Shown one piece after another: positions 53,600-64,000 of a stretch of DNA of 64,000 nucleotides. How positions within the stretch are numbered: position 1 is the stretch's first letter; every line of letters starts with the position of its first letter. Source of the DNA: Agelaius tricolor (taxonomy: Eukaryota > Chordata > Aves > Passeriformes > Icteridae); the NCBI GenBank assembly GCA_023055355.1, contig JALJCS010000004.1, positions 27,184,744 through 27,248,743 of the forward strand, written 5' to 3'. Both the position numbers and the translations under genes were made by a program. Under the pieces are notes generated by a model. That model did no database searches. It worked only from the letters and a program-made list of their open reading frames with translations, and was not told the DNA's origin.

Positions 53600-56500
53600 G
53601 TTGCTGTAAAAAATCTCATTACACATTCTTTGTCTTTTTTTTTTGACAAATATATTGTGGAAAGACCTATTACTTAATGTTTTCTATGTGTGATTAGTGA
53701 GGTGAATACACTTAGGGTCTCCATATTGATCAATGAAACATGTTAGTGAAAAAAGAATTTTTCATGTATTCGTGGCCATTATCCTGTGATGAATTTTGTA
53801 TCATGGCAACATCCTGCTATCTGGATGGTAGACATCTTTTGATTGAAATGAGTGATACAATGAATTTCTTAATGTAAGATTTGTCCCAGGAGCTATTATG
53901 TGTAATTTTCTTATTCCAATTTTGCTGAATAAGAGATTTAGTATTTTGAAATGGATCACTTCTTTTTAGAACTTGAAGGGTATGTGTTAGTCTGCATAAT
54001 TTAACATATGTGGTGCACAATGTCTTCATTTATGGAAAGAAGAGGTATTGTCATTTTTTGGGCACCCCTCTTCATTCACAGATTCTGTGTTTCTACGTTT
54101 ATACATAGATATATTTGAAAAGGTACTTTTTTACTACTTTCAAACAATCTGTATCAAACTTGATCAAAGTAGTATATTTCAGTTTGACTTAATGATTTTT
54201 AAAACCATTCTCCAGATGGATCAACAATTAATGTGGCACAACTCTTAAAATATTCCTAACCGTTACCATTAGAGACGATTAGATAAGAGTAATAAAAAGA
54301 TTTCATAATCTGAATGCTTCTAAATCAACAAATTCCATCACATTATTTTATCTCAATTAGCCATTTAATCTTATTGCATTAGAAACTGGAAATACTTTTG
54401 TGACTTTGGCAGTTATGATTACAGTATTGATTTTATTTTCTGGCCATGGTCCTTTCCTGGCCAAAGTCTCAGTCTTAATGAAATGTTACAGCTGTACATT
54501 TTTCCTTGAAGTCTGGATGACTTTCTGTAGGATAACTTAATAAATGACTAATACTACTCCAAAGTCTTTATAACTTTTTTGGTTTTTTAGGAACATTTTT
54601 CTCATTCTTCCACAATGCTCTTCTATCACAGCTGTGTACATGAATCACGCCTCTTTACAGTAATTCATAGAAGATGAAATGGCTCACTCTATTTCTGAAG
54701 TGTAAAGATAAACAAAAAAGTACTCAAGTACCTGAAATACACTGGAGCTGCTTAAGGGTTTTTTTTATGGCAGTGGCTTTTTTAGTGATCATATATATTT
54801 GCTCTAGCAACACAGTATTTTTGGTCTGATGCCTTTTATCTCTATTTCCAAAGTCAGCCCCATTACTTCCGTGCCTATTCCATGTTTAAGAGGTAGCCCC
54901 CCACTGAGCTCTGTGCTAGTCCCAAGTACTTGCCATACGACATCTGACACGCTGTGTTGATACAGAAGTGGCTGGATGAACTGAGTCTGCAGTTGTAGGA
55001 AGATGTGAGACAGGAGAGGCTGCAGAGGTGCAGCTGGTCCCTGTGGGTCACTGTGAAGGGGATGGAGATATTCTCACCTCCTTCCAACAGCAGCATCCCA
55101 GATCCCAGTGATCTCCATGATGGCACCTGCAGCTTGGGTGTCTCACAGCAGGACAGTGTTTCTGGTATGAGATGAGGATGAGGAAAGGTGAGGAAAGCTG
55201 GGCAGCTTTATCTAGAAGGTCAATGCATGGGAAAAAAGGTATGTTTCTTCTCTTGGAAACAGTGCAGTTATAGTAACATAGTCATGCTGATTATAAACCT
55301 CCCCTGGGTGTTCTACTGTTACTTCCTGGTGAGAAGTGGTGAGGTGTGTTTATAGATGAGAATGAAGAATTGCTGCCCACAGCCTTTACAGGACAGTGTA
55401 CCATAGTTTCAGCCTTATCTTGGTGGGAATAGCTGTAAGTTTACACAGACATACATCTCTTCATTATGGCAGTTAATTAACTACATGTAATATGATCTTG
55501 TCAAATAACAGTTATGGGATTAGGTCTGTATGTCCTGTCCCATAGGTGAACATTTTTTTTTAAATTATTTTGGGATGGGGAAAGTTTTGGTGTTCACATA
55601 TTCAATATTAATTTGATCTACCATCATAGCTTTGGTCATCCCCCATTTTATAAATAGCGTTCTGTTAAAATTGAAAAAAAAAAAAATTTGGGGAAATGTG
55701 TATGCAGGTTTCCCAATTACTTTAGTTTAAATGTCCATGCACTAGATTATACTTCCGAAAAGCTAGTGCATATAATTTTAACAGGAACTGTACTGAGTTT
55801 TACTTTCTGTCCATAAAAAGTAGGATAGTCAGTAATGCAATGGAAAATTTCAGTTGTCCAATTTTATACAGTCAGAAACACCAGCAAAGAGTGTCCTACA
55901 TTCATTCATACAGGTATTTGTCTGGGTTTTCCACCCTGCCTCCCTATATCCACCTTCCCCCTGTATGCTGGGAGGTGTAAGGGCAGGTAGGTAAAACCCT
56001 TCTGTCTCTTGCCCAAACCCCTTTCTGCTGAGATAAAGAAAATCTTCAAGGTAAACACAGCCCACAGAATGTTACTTTTGGCAATGGAGTACAGCATTCT
56101 GCAAGTTCACGTAGTTAAGGATGAGAAGAATGACATGTCTGCTCCATCTAAAGGGTTCTGACTGTTGTGTTTCAGTTGTCTGGAAGTTCTTGTATCACTT
56201 TCTTCTCTTATGTATATTAATACTTAGAGAGCAAAGCAAAATAAAATAGTGTAATTAATTATATGACTAATGAAAAAAGAAATAATTCAGTTGCTATTGC
56301 AATTAATTGACTCATTTTGCTGTAGTTTTTCTGAATTACAGTATTGTTTTAGTGTTTTTCTTGACAGCTTACAATACTGAAAATGGCTAGAAATTCTAGT
56401 CTAGTTTCTCTTCTTAGGTTTTAAATACAAATCTCAAAAGATGATACACTGAAATGGTTTATCTGTTGTGAAATGGCATAATAGCACAACAGAGCATTTG

Positions 56501-59500
56501 ATTAGCCTTGGGCATGGTTCCCGATGGGAAAACAGGTGTCACAGTCTGGTAGACTGGATTGTGTAATATCAGAGGTGTGCCTGTGAAAATAACATTGGCA
56601 CTAAGTAGGCTGATTTGAAAATGGGAGGTTATCAAGTCTTCATACACTGAAAAATTCTAATCTAGTGTAAAGTTTTCATATGTAAAATGGTTTGCCACAC
56701 TTGATGCAGAAGTAAAACTAAAACTGAGATCAGTTTTTAAAATGTGAGGTAAAACAGATCAGTCTTTTGAATGTGAAGTGAACAGCTCTTTCCCAACTTT
56801 GACACTGGTCCTAAAGTTCAGAACACTCTCAGCTGCTAAGCAGTATGCATGCAGCTCCATGACCCTGTTGTTTCTCACAAAAGTGAGTACAAAAGCCTTC
56901 ACCTTGAGAATTGTTAAAATTTGCCTCAGAAATCCATAGCATGGAACTGACCATGATTTGTTTGTTCTGTTTTATTTTGTTGATTTTTCAATATGGAGAA
57001 CCTCAATTACCAGAATTTTTCATGGAAATAAATAAATTTTTAGGAGGCCTTATCTCTGGTCCAAGATAACACTTACAGTGAAGTGGAATGAGACACCAAA
57101 AAGTCAAGGATTAGGGTACAGATTTGTAAAAGGGATGAGCTAGTTGCACAGACTGGTTTCTGTCTGGTATAGAACAGGAACTCTAAGCCACTCTTTGTTA
57201 CAAACATCAAGTATCTCAGACACCAAGCTGTTCAGGCACATTTCTCTTTCTTTCATATTTATTCACATATCTGTATAAAAATATGTCCCCACTCCTTTTC
57301 TTCCTTTTGTGGAGGAGATAAATGATTAAAATGCTTTTATTTTCATGCTGTTTAGTTTTAATCCAGTCCTAGTGCCAAATCTTTGGGGCAGATATAACAA
57401 AGCCTTTTTTCAATAGGGAGAGGTGGTTGTGGTTTAAAGTCACTCAGGTGTCAGTATTCAGTATTAGGTGCCTTATTAAAATGCACAGTTGAGAAATACA
57501 CAATGTTAAAGGAAATCATATTGAGCTATCAGAAAAAATGGTGATGCTGGCTTTGCCTGTGCAAAGTGGCTCTGCGCCTTCTTCACATGTGCAGGTGTAA
57601 AGCAAAACAAATTCTCCTGACCATAGTGAGATTTCTTGTCATTATACAGACATCCAAAGTGAATTCAAAATTTTACTGAAATTTTCATGTGCTTCACACA
57701 AGAGTACCTATTGGATCAGGTGAAGACTGAGGTCAAGCTGGCTGTGATGTGTGTAGTGTATCCTGCAACCAGAAATCATTCCAAGTACTGCCTCTGAGAA
57801 AGAGCAGTTCATTTAAAACTGTAGCATGGAAGGATGCCTCTTATAGCTTGGCAGTGGTGCTATGGACTCCATGGTTTTTTGTCCTTCATGACAGTGATAA
57901 ATACTGTAAGCTGAATATGGGTTTATGTTACTTTCTCTGGAGGTGATGCTACACTACTGAGTTGTAAATAAATCTTTACAGATTGTTGTTTGCAAGAGTG
58001 TACCTTGTAAAAAAAGGTTTGTGAAACCAAGCAGTAGAAAATATACTAATAAGAAGATTTATAGAGTTAAAAGATTGAAAGATATTTATTATTTGTTTAT
58101 GGAATCTTCTAGCTCTTCTCATAAGCATCCCTCATAAGCAAGAAAGAGAAACTGCTGTGCTGTGGCGGTGATCAAGAAAGTAGGTCAGGTGTCCAGAAAT
58201 GGGCAGGTGGATGTTTAAACTTGCCCTGGGTCACTATTTGGTTCCAGCTGAGTTCTCCTTACAGGTGGCTTACCAAGTGCTGTGTCAAGATGACACTCAT
58301 CCAGGAACTGCCTGGATGGCAAGCTGCTTTAGACAGAGGAAGAGGGTCTTTGCTTTGATGAGGAAATTGCCAAAACTCAAGTCTCATCAGTGTTTCCTAA
58401 GGTTCTTTGGAAGTGAACAACAGTTTAATTAAAGGCTGATGTAAACATGTTTCTGCACTTTCCCTGCAGCATTTTATCACATTAGAATTGATCAAAATTG
58501 TTGCCTTGGGCTGTCTTGAGCAGCTATACATCTGGAGCACCATTTGTGCAAGCTGCTGATAACAGGCTACATATGCTATCTTTCACAGCAGCTCTTCTGC
58601 CCTCTTACATAGGCTGGTTTACCTTTTGGAAGATGAGATGTTCTAACTTTTTTTATTTGCATAAGCCCTTTTTACTTTGATGTGATGCTTTAGAATGTAT
58701 AACATGCAACCTGTTTGGGTGCTGTATCTCCAAAGTAATATGAGAATACAAATAACAGTGATTTGGAACAGCACTGAGAATTTTAACATTTGAAGAACAT
58801 TCTCAGCAGGACAGGACACTGTGTCTGATTAATTTTGACCTTAAAATGACTTTGTCTGAGTGCTTTTGACATCTTTCTGCTTTCATCTGTATTTCAGATT
58901 ATTTTTTCCAAAAGTCTGTTTTATTTTCAATCTCAAAGTAATAAGGATTGGAATCCCCTCCTGAAACTTAAAAACAAATAAATCGTTTTTCTGCAGCATT
59001 GTTAAAGAGATGAACTTTTCAGGGTATTCAGGCACTCATCAGACGTGTAGTCAGGATCAAAGTGGAGCGTGGGACTTGCAGGGGATGGTGGAGGGTCACA
59101 GGCAGAGTCTGCTCTGTGTCTAGTGGCGGTGCCTGTGCAGGGCTTGACAGCAGGATTGGACAGGGTAAAGAAGTGGACTCAGTTTCATGTGTCCTGCTCT
59201 AATCTCAGTTCAGAAAACATTGATCCATTTATGTCTCAGTAAGGCATTCACATTTTGCAGGCCTGTCTTAGCAGAATAGAGTAATAGAGTATGCCAATAT
59301 TAAAAGGGTCAAAATAATTTTAAAAATAACATGGTCCATGTAAGAAAGTCAGCTGCACTGTGGCCCCTGTCCAGTAAAGTGCTTAAGGAATTACCTCTGC
59401 TTTGAACATGAGTTGAAAGCAGAAGTAATTGTTTTGAAATTCCATTGATTTGAAATGGAACCAGTTATAATATTAATGTCTGTTCTATAGAAATATGGTA

Positions 59501-60194
59501 ATTATATTTGAAATAATTTGGTGCAAAGTCCAACAAATATTGATCAATTAATGTAAACTTTCCGAAAAAATCCAGTACTTTTGCTCTGGGGAACTTCAGT
59601 AAGCTTGGTAGAAATCATACATTTGTCCCTATCAGTCTGTTATCTTCATATAGTGAGCTCTAAAGAAATGCTTTTATTGATTGGGAAACTCAAAGGAAGA
59701 AGTGACAAGACCATCCTTGAGACATGGAAAATATGAGAATAGTTAAAGTATCCCTTGTTCTTAGGGAAGTTACATTGTTTCATTATGGTTTTGGGAAGAG
59801 TAAGGGATAAGTTTTGAAGCAATAAAATAATAAATACCATAAACTGGCATGTGTATGGCAATTGCCCTACACACCTGAGTGTAGGTGTTGCATTGAGAAA
59901 TGAAATAAAAATTAAGTGGCTGTTGAAGGAACAGATGATTTGGTGATGTACTAGGGAGCTGAGGGGTGTCTGGGAAGGTTGTAAAGACAAACATTTCTTC
60001 ACTGTTTGACTTGTATGGTATGAAAGAAATGTAGTGTCTGTTTTGCAGGACAAGGACCTGTTAGGACATTATTTTTAATTCTCAAATTTGAAAGCAGTAA
60101 TTTAAAATTAGTTTATTCACCATATGGGATTTGGATTATCATACCATATTTGTGCAAGAAAAAGAGAAAGGAATATCTTCAGTCTATAAAATGA

Positions 60195-64000
<3,806 letters not shown>

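Noticed and set aside
59646..60053. 135-codon antisense ORF close to the NFIB exon at 60253.
   Set aside because: No recognisable domain or homologue, AT-rich codons, no promoter or splice context. Probably chance.

Overview
The window is vertebrate nuclear DNA, most likely from a bird. It is AT-rich and intron-dominated. Coding sequence occurs only as short GT-AG-bounded exons on the + strand. The recognisable interspersed repeats are three 3' fragments of CR1 LINEs, the typical sauropsid/avian non-LTR retrotransposon, and repeat density is low, as in birds. There is no sign of prokaryotic or viral gene organisation.

One protein-coding gene accounts for all recognisable coding sequence: NFIB (nuclear factor I/B), read left to right. 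Six canonical exons can be placed to the base by reading frame and splice phase: 31026-31079, 42109-42177, 44268-44388, 46278-46396, 60253-60384 and 62789-62973 (probably exons 3-8 in the usual NFI numbering). They encode the linker and the Ser/Pro-rich transactivation region that follow the DNA-binding/dimerisation domain. The exons for that domain lie upstream of the window and the last exon(s) downstream. In mammals NFIB lies on a chromosome arm orthologous to the avian Z, so a Z-linked origin is likely but is an inference.

Layout: 1-31025 is the end of a very long intron (probably intron 2) with AT-rich sequence, two CR1 fragments, microsatellites and several plausible regulatory patches (a homeodomain/POU motif cluster near 13.95-14.13 kb and a dense NFI half-site cluster at 17.03-17.28 kb). 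31026-46396 holds four exons, with two compound trinucleotide microsatellites flanking the fourth. 46397-60252 is a 13.9-kb intron that contains an unexpected phase-matched open exon at 51874. 60253-62973 holds two further exons encoding the proline-rich region, and the rest is the start of the next intron.

The main discovery candidate is the extra exon at 51874-52322. Its acceptor matches the phase of the preceding NFIB exon, and it stays open for 149 codons to a TAA. It encodes a Ser/Pro-rich segment with a consensus SUMOylation motif, followed by a coiled coil with a strict 3-4 heptad pattern. A potential donor at 52279 would make it a 405-bp, frame-preserving cassette exon with exactly the phase needed to join the next NFIB exon. 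Alternatively it is a terminal exon with its own poly(A) signal at 53594. Either way it would give an NFIB isoform with a second self-association module.
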